From NCBI RefSeq assembly GCF_025857195.1, contig NZ_CP109788.1:1-64000 (forward strand): 64,000 nucleotides of DNA. The letters are read 5' to 3'. The notes beneath the pieces were generated by a model. It saw nothing but the letters and a program-made list of their open reading frames with translations. It was not told where the DNA came from and searched no databases. This document shows, in pieces, positions 35,496 to 44,321 of this stretch. Both the position numbers and the translations under genes were made by a program. Every line of letters starts with the position of its first letter. Positions within the stretch are counted from its first letter, which is position 1. The stretch is from Leisingera thetidis. GTDB lineage: Bacteria > Pseudomonadota > Alphaproteobacteria > Rhodobacterales > Rhodobacteraceae.

Positions 35496-36050
35496 TTATT
35501 GCGGGAATACTTCCCGAAGCCAGTCCGAGACGGCATCGCCGCTGCCCATTTGCGGTCTCACCAAGCCATCGATCATGAAGGTAGGCGAGACGTGGATTCC
35601 ATTCTGACGCGCATATTTGCAATGCCATTTAATTTCGCGGTCCAGATCGGGGAGAGCAAAGGCGGCGGCCAATTTTAGACCGGAAATGTCTTCGAGCCGG
35701 GCGATGATCTCGCGCGGCGTGGCGTCCAGATTGGGGCCGCTGCAATGGTCCTTGAACTCGAACGCATCGCGATGTGCCGCCACTGCCGACAACACGCGGC
35801 GTGCGGCCGTCTTGCCCTGATCCAATGTTGAGGCGGCGATGATGCAGCGGGTGACGACGCCGGAAAACATATGCCAGGGCTGGGAGAGCAGCCGCAGCTT
35901 TACGGTGATGCGATCATCCCCGGCCTCGGCCAGCAATTCATCGAGCTTGCCGAAAGCGCGCGCCGAAAACGGGCAAGTGGGCTCCAGAAACATCTCAAAC
36001 ACGCGTGGGCCGTGGCCCCAGTGAAGCGGATCAGCGTGCCAATGGGACAT
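35496..36050 (-). CDS. DsbA-fold thioredoxin-like protein
   Basis: A 184-residue protein with a thioredoxin/DsbA layout: FEMFLEPTCPFSARAFGKLDELL at the active-site position, then a helical insert, then HVSPTFMIDGLVRP with the cis-Pro. The motif is C-P-F-S, with only the first cysteine. It therefore cannot cycle as a normal dithiol oxidase and may be a GST-kappa or isomerase-like member. There is no signal peptide. It is the last gene of the minus-strand importer operon, 18 bp after the NIPSNAP gene. Confidence 0.8.
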   Translation of the reverse strand: MSHWHADPLHWGHGPRVFEMFLEPTCPFSARAFGKLDELLAEAGDDRITVKLRLLSQPWHMFSGVVTRCIIAASTLDQGKTAARRVLSAVAAHRDAFEFKDHCSGPNLDATPREIIARLEDISGLKLAAAFALPDLDREIKWHCKYARQNGIHVSPTFMIDGLVRPQMGSGDAVSDWLREVFPQ

Positions 36051-36068
36051 GGTGGTCTCCTTTCAATC

Positions 36069-36392
36069 CTAGTGCGGGGGTGTCCAGAATGCGGCCGGGC
36101 GCAACAGGGTATTGTGCTGCTCGGTTTGATAGCCAAGCGCCGCCCCCCGCGTCCGGTATTCGAGCCAGTCGGGATCCTTGTAGAGCGCGGCGCGGCGGGC
36201 TTGCCGGTCGGCGGCGTCGCGGTACTGCCAGAGGTGGACATAAGAGTTCACATCGCCGGTCTCGACTGTGCCATAAAACAGAGGCTCCCCCAAATGACGC
36301 CGCTGTGCGTCAAACCCGTTTTCGGCGTAGAAATCGAGTTGCCGTCTCATCGTGCCCGGGCGGCAGCGGTAGGTGCGCAGATCATAAAGCAT
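36069..36392 (-). CDS. NIPSNAP-family protein
   Basis: A 107-residue dimeric alpha-beta-barrel protein. It begins MLYDLRTYRCRPGTMRRQLDFY and has the VHLWQYRDAADRQARRAALYKDPDWLEY core typical of NIPSNAP proteins. The family has no firm enzymatic assignment, and bacterial members often sit in catabolic operons. It overlaps lhgO by 11 bp, so translation is coupled. Confidence 0.85.
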   Translation of the reverse strand: MLYDLRTYRCRPGTMRRQLDFYAENGFDAQRRHLGEPLFYGTVETGDVNSYVHLWQYRDAADRQARRAALYKDPDWLEYRTRGAALGYQTEQHNTLLRPAAFWTPPH

Positions 36393-37602
36393 GGGCAGGG
36401 TCCTTCAGCTCAAAGAGGCGCTTGGCCTCGTTGCGGATGTGTTCGGCAATGGGGATCGCCGAGGTGGCAGCGGGTGAGGGAGCGTTGCAGATATGAATGG
36501 TGCGTGCGGTACTGCGGATCAGAAAATCATGCACCAGCGTGCCGTCGCGCATCACGGCCTGTGCCCGAATGCCTGCCGGATGCGGCTGCAAATCGCTCAA
36601 CTCAAGCGCGGGGCAATACCGCTGGCAGGCCCGGAGGTAGCGACGGCGGAAAGCAGAATTGGCCATCTCTGTCAGGCCTGAGGCCAGGTTTGCCCCGAGC
36701 GTGCGCCAAAAACCCGGAAAGCGCGCCATCCCGGCCAGGTCACGGGGCGAGGCCGCCAGTTTGCCGTATTTCTCGCGCGCGAGGCTGAGCACGGCATTGG
36801 GGCCGACAGTGACATAGCCGCCGATCATCCGTGTCAGGTGAATGCCGAGAAAGGGCAGGCCGGGGTCGGGGACCGGATAGATCAGATGATTGACGATTGT
36901 GTCGCGGCGCGGTGCAAGGCGGTAGTACTCTCCCTTGAACGGAACAATAGCAAAGTCATCAGCCAAGCCGCACATCCCGGCCAGCCGGTCGGCATTGAGG
37001 CCGGCACAGGCAATCAGGCGGCGGGTCTTCAGCCGCTGCCCGCTGGCCAGCGCCAGAGTGACGTCATTGGCGGTTTCCGAGATCCCGGTCACCTCGGCGT
37101 TGCGGGTGATCTCCCCTCCGGCGCCGGTAAACAGTTCCGCCATCTTGCGCACTATCGCGCCGTAATCGGCAATGCCGGTGGCCGGGCTGAGCAACCCGGC
37201 CCGGCCCGCGATATTGGGTTCCAGCTCGCGCAGTTCGCCGCCCGGGACCGGGCGGACGCTGAGCCCGTTTTGCCGGGCCCGGCTGGTCAGAGCGGCCAGC
37301 CGGTCCTCTTCCAGCGGCGAGGCGGCCACCAGCAGTTTGCCGCATTGCTCAAACGGCAGCTGATGCTCGCTGCAGAAACGGACCGTGGCCTCCAGCCCGC
37401 GGCGGCAGAACTCTGCCTTCAGGCTGCCGGGGGCGTAGTAGATGCCGGCATGGATAACGCCGCTGTTGCGCCCGGTCTGATGCAGAGCCAGCGCCTGTTC
37501 CTTCTCCAGCACCCTGACCGAAAGGCCGGGCCAGGCGCGCTGGATTTCCAGGGCTGTTGCAATCCCGGCAATGCCGCCGCCGATGATGGTGATGTCGGTC
37601 AT
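36382..37602 (-). CDS. lhgO: L-2-hydroxyglutarate oxidase-like FAD enzyme
   Basis: A 406-residue FAD-dependent oxidase of the LhgO/DAO group. It has the dinucleotide motif IIGGGIAGIATALE near the N-terminus, then HQTGRNSGVIHAGIYY and GSLKAEFCRRG, both characteristic of LhgO. The start ATG at 37602 gives MTDITIIGGG. It would oxidise an L-2-hydroxy acid to a 2-keto acid and pass electrons to quinone. In this operon the real substrate may be a related hydroxy acid derived from the imported compound. Confidence 0.85.
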   Translation of the reverse strand: MTDITIIGGGIAGIATALEIQRAWPGLSVRVLEKEQALALHQTGRNSGVIHAGIYYAPGSLKAEFCRRGLEATVRFCSEHQLPFEQCGKLLVAASPLEEDRLAALTSRARQNGLSVRPVPGGELRELEPNIAGRAGLLSPATGIADYGAIVRKMAELFTGAGGEITRNAEVTGISETANDVTLALASGQRLKTRRLIACAGLNADRLAGMCGLADDFAIVPFKGEYYRLAPRRDTIVNHLIYPVPDPGLPFLGIHLTRMIGGYVTVGPNAVLSLAREKYGKLAASPRDLAGMARFPGFWRTLGANLASGLTEMANSAFRRRYLRACQRYCPALELSDLQPHPAGIRAQAVMRDGTLVHDFLIRSTARTIHICNAPSPAATSAIPIAEHIRNEAKRLFELKDPAHAL

Positions 37603-37657
37603 GTCATGACTTTCGGTTGTGGCCGGGCACGGCGGAAGCCCGCGCCCGGCGCGGCGA

Positions 37658-38575
37658 TCATGCAATCGGTTCGATCTTCTGCGCGCCGTTCCTGCGCTCC
37701 CATTCGGCCCATTCGTCATGCGGGTTCGGATCGCGGAGGATGCTGGGATCGGACAGGGCGAAATCGGCGATATCGTCCTTGCGCATCACCACCACGCCCT
37801 TGTGCCTGAGCGCATATTCCAGGAACCGGTCCAGCGACTTGACCCGGTAGGGGCGGCCCTGCACCCGGTCATGGGTCGAGATGGCCATCATCCGGCGGCG
37901 GTGTCCGGCCTCCTCGTACAGCTGGTCGAATTCGTCCTGCAGCTGGCGTTCATACTCGCTCGTGGTGAACTTGTAGCCCTCGAACTGGATGATGTCGTTC
38001 AGGGTCACCGAGTAGGGCACGACGGCAAAATCCCTGTTCCTCACGGGGATCACAAAGGGCTCATCACGGCTGACATCGTCGATGTGATACTTGAAGCCTT
38101 CGTCCTGAAGGATTTTCAGCGTGTTGATCGTGCCGCGCATCGCAGCGCCGTTGTAGCCGACAGGCGCAACCCCGGTGGCGCGTTTGATCGAGGCGACGTT
38201 GTCGGCGATGAAGCGGCGCTCTTCCGCCTCTTGCAGGTCGACCTGCATGATCCAGTCGCGCCCGTGCGCGGCGGCCTCGTGGCCGCGCTCGACGATCTCC
38301 TTCGCCACCTCCGGGCTGCGGTCGACGGCGCTGCCGACCATATGCGAGGTCACTTTGATCCTGTGCTTGTCCCACAGATCCAGCATGCGCTGGATGCCTT
38401 CGACATATCCGTAGCGGTACCAGCTCTTGGTCGGGAAGTCGGGATAGGCAGGATCCATGTCGATAAAGCCCGAGAAGGGGCCGCCGGGGCCATAGGGGGC
38501 TTCGCCGCCGGCTTCGAACTGCATCGAGATCGAGATGACAAGCCGGGCGTCATCGGGCCAGAAAGTCTTGGTCAT
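37658..38575 (-). CDS. Polysaccharide-deacetylase-fold (PuuE-like) hydrolase
   Basis: A 305-residue cytosolic enzyme of the PuuE/polysaccharide deacetylase group, with LVISISMQFEAGGE in the first motif region. The metal motif is weakened: where His pairs are expected, the protein reads EIVERGHEAAAHGRDW. The GYNGAAMRGTINTLKILQDEGFKY segment matches allantoinase-like members. GGAG before the ATG supports the start. It lies between the binding-protein gene (61 bp) and lhgO (55 bp). It probably opens an amide or cyclic ureide in the imported molecule. A distant relative is at 11011-11850. Confidence 0.83.
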   Translation of the reverse strand: MTKTFWPDDARLVISISMQFEAGGEAPYGPGGPFSGFIDMDPAYPDFPTKSWYRYGYVEGIQRMLDLWDKHRIKVTSHMVGSAVDRSPEVAKEIVERGHEAAAHGRDWIMQVDLQEAEERRFIADNVASIKRATGVAPVGYNGAAMRGTINTLKILQDEGFKYHIDDVSRDEPFVIPVRNRDFAVVPYSVTLNDIIQFEGYKFTTSEYERQLQDEFDQLYEEAGHRRRMMAISTHDRVQGRPYRVKSLDRFLEYALRHKGVVVMRKDDIADFALSDPSILRDPNPHDEWAEWERRNGAQKIEPIA

Positions 38576-38636
38576 GTGGTTGCTCCGATTGGAAACTGGA
38601 AAAGGGGCGCAGCCCGCGGGCCGCGCCAGTGGGGGA

Positions 38637-39746
38637 TCAGTCGACGCCCCAGATGCCGCGATAGACGTCGCGGTATCCGTTGCCCGGGTCATAGGAGAGG
38701 CTGGCGCCGCCATCCTCCTGAATGTTGTCCGGCGTGAAGAGGTGGACCGGGACAACGAAGCCGCTGTCGGCCTCGCCTGCGAATGCCCGGTTCATTTCAT
38801 CAACGGCCTGCCAGCCATGCAGGTTCAACGGTTCGGCCACAGTGGCGTATTGATAGAAGTTCTGCTGGATGCGCTGGAACGCCGCCTCGGATCCGTCGCC
38901 GGCCGAGATGTTGCGCGGCTGGCCGTCCTGGGGCATGCCGGCCGAGATCAGGGCCGGGGCCATGAAATCGTATGGCAGGTCGTTGATGGTCAGCGAATAG
39001 GTCCAGTCGCCGCCATAGCGCTGCAGCAGCGCATTGGTCAGCGGCGGCATCCGGGTGCTGGCCTCTGCCAGCGGCGTATCTTCGACCGACAGGATCCGGC
39101 AGCCTTCACAGGCATTGATGATCCCGGCCATGGCATCGGATTTTGCAATCGCGATTTCATAGGCACTGTCGGTGAAGATCACGACACCCGCCGTGCCGTT
39201 GCTGTCGGCCACGGCCAGCGAGGCGGCGGCGCGGGAAATTTCAAGCGGGTCGGTGGTGATATTGGTGAAGATCGGATGCGTCTGCGACGGTCCGGCCGAG
39301 GCGGTGGAATGCCAGCCCACGATCCGGATGCCTGCCGCGGCGGCCTGGCGGATAGCTTCGGCCTGTTCGTTGGCGTCCACCGTCCCCAGGATGATCCCGT
39401 CCGGCTGCAGGGCAATGGCCTGCTGCATGGCCGAGGACCGGCCCGAGACGCTGCCTTGTCCGTCAATCACGCGGACCTCCCAGCCGATGGCGGACGCGGC
39501 TTCCTTCACGCCTTCGCTGACGCCGAGGGCACCGCCGTTGCGCTGATCGGCAGAGACATAGACGATGGTCTTGCCAGTCTGGGCCGCGGGGCCCGATGCC
39601 GGTCCGGTCCAGGGCGGGTTGGGCTTGGCGGCTTCGGCGGCAAAGGCCTTGGCGCCGCTGACCGCATCGGCGGCGGCCGGAAGCCCGGCCAGCGCGGTGC
39701 TGGCCATTAGGGCTGCGGCGAACAGGGGTTTCACTGCGTTGGTCAT
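38637..39746 (-). CDS. Sugar-type ABC transporter substrate-binding protein
   Basis: A 369-residue periplasmic binding protein of the RbsB/Peripla_BP_4 group. The signal peptide is MTNAVKPLFAAALMASTALAGLPAAADA. Periplasmic-binding features include TIVYVSADQRNGGALGVSEGVKEAA, ALQPDGIILGTVD and the hinge region near VIFTDSAYEIAIAK. GGAGGAG precedes the ATG. It is encoded downstream of its permease and ATPase. The co-encoded enzymes suggest the ligand is not a simple sugar. Confidence 0.9.
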   Translation of the reverse strand: MTNAVKPLFAAALMASTALAGLPAAADAVSGAKAFAAEAAKPNPPWTGPASGPAAQTGKTIVYVSADQRNGGALGVSEGVKEAASAIGWEVRVIDGQGSVSGRSSAMQQAIALQPDGIILGTVDANEQAEAIRQAAAAGIRIVGWHSTASAGPSQTHPIFTNITTDPLEISRAAASLAVADSNGTAGVVIFTDSAYEIAIAKSDAMAGIINACEGCRILSVEDTPLAEASTRMPPLTNALLQRYGGDWTYSLTINDLPYDFMAPALISAGMPQDGQPRNISAGDGSEAAFQRIQQNFYQYATVAEPLNLHGWQAVDEMNRAFAGEADSGFVVPVHLFTPDNIQEDGGASLSYDPGNGYRDVYRGIWGVD

Positions 39747-39774
39747 GCGTTCTCTCCTCCGTGAACGGGTCTGA

Positions 39775-40836
39775 TCAAGACTTCTTGGGGTGCGGGGTCC
39801 GGGCGGGGGGCCTCGCCTTGCGGACCGAACTGCGTTTGCGCTGCGCATATCCGGCAATGCCGATGGCGATCAGCAGCATGGTGCCGTTGAACAGGGGTTC
39901 GACATAGAAGGCGCCGCCCAGCTGCTGGATGCCCGAGATGCCGACGGCCAGGATGATCACCCCGACCAAGGTGCCCCAGACATTCACCCGCCCCGGTTTG
40001 ATCGTTGTCGAGCCCAGGAAGGCGCCGACGAGTGCTGGCAAAAGGAATTCGAGGCCGACGCTGGCCTGGCCGATCCGCAGTTTCGCGGCCAGCACCACGC
40101 CGGCAAGTGCACCGATCAGCCCCGAGGCAATGAAGGCGCCGATCACGAAACGGCGTGTGCGGATGCCGTTCAGCTCAGCGGCGCGGGGATTGGCACCGAT
40201 GGCATAGAGGTTGCGGCCAATCGGCAGGTAATCGGTGATCACCCAAAGGATGACGGCGATGACAAGCACATAGAAGGCGGCCACCGGCAGGCCAAAAACC
40301 GTTGCCGTGTATATCCCGGTAAAAGCCTCGGGCAGTGCCCCGATGACCTGGCGGCCCCCGGTGTACCAGAGGGCCAGCGCATAGATCACCGTGCCGGTGC
40401 CCAGTGTCGCGATGAAACTGTCGATTTTCGCAACTTCGACCAGCAAGCCGTTCAGGGCGCCCAGCAGGCAGCCGCCCGTCAGAACAATCAGCACCGCAAC
40501 AGGCCAGGACAGCCCGTAATCGGTTTGCAGGCTGATGGCGAGGACATGCCAGATGACGATGCCGTAACCCACCGTCAGGTCAATCCGGCCGGTCATCATC
40601 GGGAGCATCGCCGCCAGTGACAGCAGCGCGATGACGGATTTTTCCCCCAGGATCGCGCGCAGATTGAGGAAGGTCGGAAAGGTTTCCGGCAGGATCAGCG
40701 AAAACAGGATAATCAGCAGCACGGTCAGGACCGGCAAGCCGTAGACCGGCAGCAGCCGGATCAGGCGGGCGCCGAAAGACAGGCCGTCGAGTTCGGCCGC
40801 AGTTGGTTCCAGCGCATTGGATTCCAGGGATTGCAT
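39775..40836 (-). CDS. Sugar-type ABC transporter permease, RbsC-like
   Basis: A 353-residue inner-membrane permease of the BPD_transp_2 family with about nine to ten hydrophobic helices. NGLLVEVAKIDSFIATLGTGTVIYALALWYTGG and the ELNGIRTRRFVIGAFIASGLIGALAGV loop are characteristic. A basic C-terminal tail (RKRSSVRKARPPARTPHPKK) is present. The start overlaps the ATPase stop by one base. It forms the channel for the importer. Confidence 0.92.
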   Translation of the reverse strand: MQSLESNALEPTAAELDGLSFGARLIRLLPVYGLPVLTVLLIILFSLILPETFPTFLNLRAILGEKSVIALLSLAAMLPMMTGRIDLTVGYGIVIWHVLAISLQTDYGLSWPVAVLIVLTGGCLLGALNGLLVEVAKIDSFIATLGTGTVIYALALWYTGGRQVIGALPEAFTGIYTATVFGLPVAAFYVLVIAVILWVITDYLPIGRNLYAIGANPRAAELNGIRTRRFVIGAFIASGLIGALAGVVLAAKLRIGQASVGLEFLLPALVGAFLGSTTIKPGRVNVWGTLVGVIILAVGISGIQQLGGAFYVEPLFNGTMLLIAIGIAGYAQRKRSSVRKARPPARTPHPKKS

Positions 40837-42365
40837 CAGTTCTCCTCCTGACGGGCCGGCTCCATCGAGGCGGCGTTCAGCAATGTTTCGATCGAGATGT
40901 CCGGCTGGCTCAGCTCCGTCACGATGCTGCCATCGTGAAAGACGCAAGCGCGGTGGCTGAGCGCCGCGACTTCTTCGAAATCGGTGGAAATGAGCAGCAC
41001 AGCCAGACCGTCATTCAGGGCGCGCGCCAGCAGCGCGTAGATATCGGCCTTGGAGCCGACGTCGACCCCGGCGGTCGGATCCTCGAGGATCAGCACTTGA
41101 CCGCCCACGGACATCCATCGGGCCATGACGACCTTCTGCTGATTGCCGCCGGACAGCGTTTCAATGGGCGCGCAAGGGTCATTGGGGCGGATGTCGAAGG
41201 TGCGGCCAATGCGGCGCGCCTCGGCGGCCTCGTCCGCAGGCGTGCGGAAATCTCCCAGGCCGCGCCCGGTCAGGCCGGGGTTGAGGAACAGGTTTTCCTG
41301 GATGCTCAGCCCCGGCGCCACGGATTCGGCGTTGCGGTCGCCCGCCACCATGCAGATGCCCTGCCGGATGGCCTCCTGGGGATGCGCGGCGTGAAAGCGG
41401 GTGCCATCGGCCAGCCGGATCTCACCCGACTGCAGCGGGGTGCGGCCGAAAAGCACATGGCCGACCGCGTCTTGTCCGGCACCGCGCAGCCCGACAAGGC
41501 CCAGAACCTCGCCCCGCCGCAGCTCGAAACTGACCGGGCCGGCATCTTGCGTCCGCACGCGGTCCAGCCGCAGCACGCAGGGCGCGTCTTCGGGGGGCTC
41601 GGTGTGAATAAAGACATCGTCCAGATTGCGGCCGATGATCAGCTGGATCAGGCTGTCGGCATCCAGCTTGCCGATCGGTTCATCCCCGGCCAGGAAACCG
41701 TCGCGCAGCACCACGGCGCGGTCCGCAATGGCAAACACCTCGTCCAGACGGTGCGAGACGTAGATCATCGCCACACCGTTGCTGCGCAGGCGGCAGAGCA
41801 CGCCATGCAGCATCTCCACATCCGATTGCGGCAGCGATGCGGTGGGTTCATCCAGCACCAGAAGCGTGGCCTTGCGGGCCAGGGCGCGGGCGATGGCGAC
41901 AAGTGACTTCTCGGTGCGCGTCAGATCCTGCACCCGCATGTCCGGATCTATGCTGTCGGAGACTTCAGCCAGGGCCTTGAGCGCGTTTTCGCGTGCCTGC
42001 GGCCAGTCGATCAGCCCGAAACGCCGTGGATAGCTGTTTTGCATCAGGTTGATATTTTCGGCCACGGTCATCCATTCGATCAGACCGAGATCCTGGTGAA
42101 TGAAGGCGATGCCGGGATGAGCGTCGCGCGGATCGAACCGGCTCTCCCTGAATCGGAAGTGGCCTTCGTCGCTTGCGTAGACCCCCGCGAGCATCTTGAT
42201 CAGTGTCGATTTCCCGGCCCCGTTTTCGCCAAGAAGCGCGACAATCTCGCCTGTGTTGACCGCAAAGCTGACCTTGCTGACAGCCTGTGTCCCGCCAAAG
42301 CGCTTGCTCACGCCTGCCACGGACAATACCGGCCCGTTCGCAGAAACTGCGTTCTCCAGTGCCAT
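40836..42365 (-). CDS. Sugar-type ABC transporter ATPase, RbsA-like (double domain)
   Basis: A 509-residue ATPase with two nucleotide-binding halves. The first has Walker A GENGAGKST (46-54) and DLTRTEKSLVAIARAL as signature region. The second half is degenerate at Walker A (GLRGAGQD) but has LSGGNQQKVVMARW and LILEDPTAGVDVGSK, the usual RbsA asymmetry. It is the promoter-proximal gene of the minus-strand operon 42365-35496. It is divergent from an AraC regulator, which probably controls it. Confidence 0.93.
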   Translation of the reverse strand: MALENAVSANGPVLSVAGVSKRFGGTQAVSKVSFAVNTGEIVALLGENGAGKSTLIKMLAGVYASDEGHFRFRESRFDPRDAHPGIAFIHQDLGLIEWMTVAENINLMQNSYPRRFGLIDWPQARENALKALAEVSDSIDPDMRVQDLTRTEKSLVAIARALARKATLLVLDEPTASLPQSDVEMLHGVLCRLRSNGVAMIYVSHRLDEVFAIADRAVVLRDGFLAGDEPIGKLDADSLIQLIIGRNLDDVFIHTEPPEDAPCVLRLDRVRTQDAGPVSFELRRGEVLGLVGLRGAGQDAVGHVLFGRTPLQSGEIRLADGTRFHAAHPQEAIRQGICMVAGDRNAESVAPGLSIQENLFLNPGLTGRGLGDFRTPADEAAEARRIGRTFDIRPNDPCAPIETLSGGNQQKVVMARWMSVGGQVLILEDPTAGVDVGSKADIYALLARALNDGLAVLLISTDFEEVAALSHRACVFHDGSIVTELSQPDISIETLLNAASMEPARQEEN

Positions 42366-42460
42366 TTTGAATCTCCTCCCGAAATACCGCCGCCAGTGAT
42401 GGCCTGTAATCGACAGTATTTATTGATGTTGCCTTTTCCGGACGCGTCCCGCATTCGGTA

Positions 42461-42490
42461 ATCGGACAATTTTTTTTGATTATCGGACAA
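42461..42490. promoter_or_regulatory. Direct repeats, candidate AraC operator
   Basis: ATCGGACAA occurs at 42461-42469 and 42482-42490, a 21-bp spacing equal to two helical turns, so both copies face the same side of the DNA. They lie in the spacer between the importer operon and the divergent araC gene, separated by a T-run. This is the classic layout for AraC-family activator half-sites. Confidence 0.62.
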
Positions 42491-42565
42491 GTGCTGGATA
42501 AGCTTTTGGCCGGACCGGTAGAGTTGTGTAGGACATGAAAACGGCACCCTGGCGGAGTTCGATGG

Positions 42566-43384
42566 ATGACAGTGAGGCAGCACCAGCCAAGCACCGGCAC
42601 ATTTTCCGTGACGCAGGAAATGACCAGTCATTCCCTGCGTTTCGGTACCGGGCGTTTCGACTATCTGACCGATGCCGAGGGCGGCGGTCAGCTTGTGCGC
42701 TGCCGCAGTGGCGAACTTGAGCTGTTCGGCCATGCCGGGGAATGGGTGATCCCGCCCGGTCACATGGTCTATATCCCCGAGGGACGGATGTTCCGCTTGC
42801 GGGCACGGGTGCCTTCGTCGGGTCTGGTTGTCAAATTCTGCCGCCGCGAGGTTGCCTGGACACATGACGGATGCTGGGTCGGCCCGGTGGGGGAATTTGC
42901 CGCGGCAATGCTGGACTACGGTCTGAAATGGGGGGGCGATACGAGTCCGGGCAACCGCCACGCGCGCGCCTTTTTCACCACGCTCGGCCACATGCTGCCG
43001 GAGTGGTTCCGGCACGAGCGGATCATGTGGACGCCTTATGCCAGCAGTTCGGCCATTCAGGAGGTGATTGACTACACCCGGCGCAAGGGGCCATCGGTTT
43101 CGCTGCCGGAGGTGGCGGAACATGCGGGCATGTCGGAACGGACCCTGCGCCGTCATATGCAAGCGGAGCTGGGGCAGAGCTGGCGCGAGTTCATCCGCGA
43201 AATGCGGATGAACCGGGCGATGGAGATGCTGCGCCGCGAGCGGCGGTCGATCACGGAAACGGCCTTTGAGGTGGGGTTCTCGTCGAGTTCGGCCTTTTCC
43301 GTGGCGTTTCAGGAATATGTGGGCCGCACGCCTTCGGCCTATGCCAAGTCGTTTGCGGGCGGTGGCCGGCACCCTCCGCAGTAG
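42566..43384 (+). CDS. AraC-family regulator of the sugar-type importer operon
   Basis: A 272-residue AraC regulator with an N-terminal cupin (QLVRCRSGELELFGHAGEWVIPPGHMVYIPEGRMFRL). The C-terminal HTH pair is VSLPEVAEHAGMSERTLRRHMQAELGQSWREFIREMRMNRA plus SITETAFEVGFSSSSAFSVAFQEYVGRTPSAYAKSF. GGAG lies upstream of the ATG. It is divergent from the ABC operon with the direct-repeat operator between them. Its last 134 bp overlap the convergent transporter gene at 43251-44321. Confidence 0.9.
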   Translation: MTVRQHQPSTGTFSVTQEMTSHSLRFGTGRFDYLTDAEGGGQLVRCRSGELELFGHAGEWVIPPGHMVYIPEGRMFRLRARVPSSGLVVKFCRREVAWTHDGCWVGPVGEFAAAMLDYGLKWGGDTSPGNRHARAFFTTLGHMLPEWFRHERIMWTPYASSSAIQEVIDYTRRKGPSVSLPEVAEHAGMSERTLRRHMQAELGQSWREFIREMRMNRAMEMLRRERRSITETAFEVGFSSSSAFSVAFQEYVGRTPSAYAKSFAGGGRHPPQ

Positions 43385-44321
43385 CGCCGGGTGTCACAGT
43401 CTGGACGCCGCCCCGCACCAGAGCCGCGAGCATGACTCCACCGCCAATCAAGGTCGCGGCCTGCACGGGTTCCCCCAACGCCAGAGTTGCCGAGAGGAAG
43501 CCGATGAGCGGTGTTGCGGTGCTGATCAGTGCGACACGTGCTGCCGGCAGGCTGCGGCCCGCGGCAATCATGAACCCGAAGCCGGCGCCGCTGGCCACCG
43601 GACCGATGAGCACCAAGAGGGTAACGGAAACCGGTGTCAGCGACCGCGGCGCAAAGGGGCCCTCGGTGAAATAGGCAACCGGCAGCAGGGCCAAGCCGGC
43701 AATCAGCATTTGCCAGAACAGGGCATCGCGGACGCTGCCCTGCCATTTGTGGCGGTTGACAAGCCGCATTGCGATTGCCCAAAGGGCAGAGGCCACCAGG
43801 ATAAGCAGCAGCGCCCCCCACATACCGGATTTGCCCGGGGAAAAGACGATCACCGCGCAGCCCGCGGCGGACACAAGCGCAGTTGCCTTGCGTTTGCGGA
43901 TTATCTTTGCTTCGCCAAGAATCATGTCGATCAGCAAGAGCCAGACAGGCGTCGTATAGATCAGAATGCTGGCTGTTCCCGCCGGGACAAGCGTAAGCGC
44001 CAGAGTTGCCAGCCCCATCATGCCGGCGAACTGGAAGGCCGCGACACCCAGGATGACCGGCACATCAGCCCTTGTCAGAACCGGCAGGCGGCGGCGGGAG
44101 ATGACAATCAGCGCGGCAACCGCCGGAGCACTGAGAAGAAAGCGCAGGCAGACCATCCAAAAGGGCGAAAAGTAATCAAGCCCGAGCTTCATCACGGGCC
44201 AGTTCACGCCCAGCAGCAGAACCGACAGGCCCAGCATGACGCGGGCTTGGCTATGCATGGGTGCGGCAAAGGCCGGGCGGGTGATGCGCCGGCCTTTGCC
44301 TTGTTGCATGATGCCGGGCAT
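43251..44321 (-). CDS. EamA/DMT-family transporter with long C-terminal tail
   Basis: A 356-residue membrane protein with ten hydrophobic helices in two EamA repeats (VLLLGVNWPVMKLGLDYFSPFWMVCLRFLL, then GALLLILVASALWAIAMRL). Typical members end near residue 300. Here about 50 extra Pro/Arg-rich residues are read from the antisense of the convergent araC gene, so the true stop may have been lost. It starts one base inside the previous stop (TGATG) and ends the reductase operon. It probably exports a small organic molecule. Confidence 0.85.
   Translation of the reverse strand: MPGIMQQGKGRRITRPAFAAPMHSQARVMLGLSVLLLGVNWPVMKLGLDYFSPFWMVCLRFLLSAPAVAALIVISRRRLPVLTRADVPVILGVAAFQFAGMMGLATLALTLVPAGTASILIYTTPVWLLLIDMILGEAKIIRKRKATALVSAAGCAVIVFSPGKSGMWGALLLILVASALWAIAMRLVNRHKWQGSVRDALFWQMLIAGLALLPVAYFTEGPFAPRSLTPVSVTLLVLIGPVASGAGFGFMIAAGRSLPAARVALISTATPLIGFLSATLALGEPVQAATLIGGGVMLAALVRGGVQTVTPGATAEGAGHRPQTTWHRPKACGPHIPETPRKRPNSTRTPPQRPFP

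Noticed and set aside
38535..39710. 391-codon plus-strand frame over the binding-protein gene
   Set aside because: Antisense to an RbsB-type gene with signal peptide; no domain.
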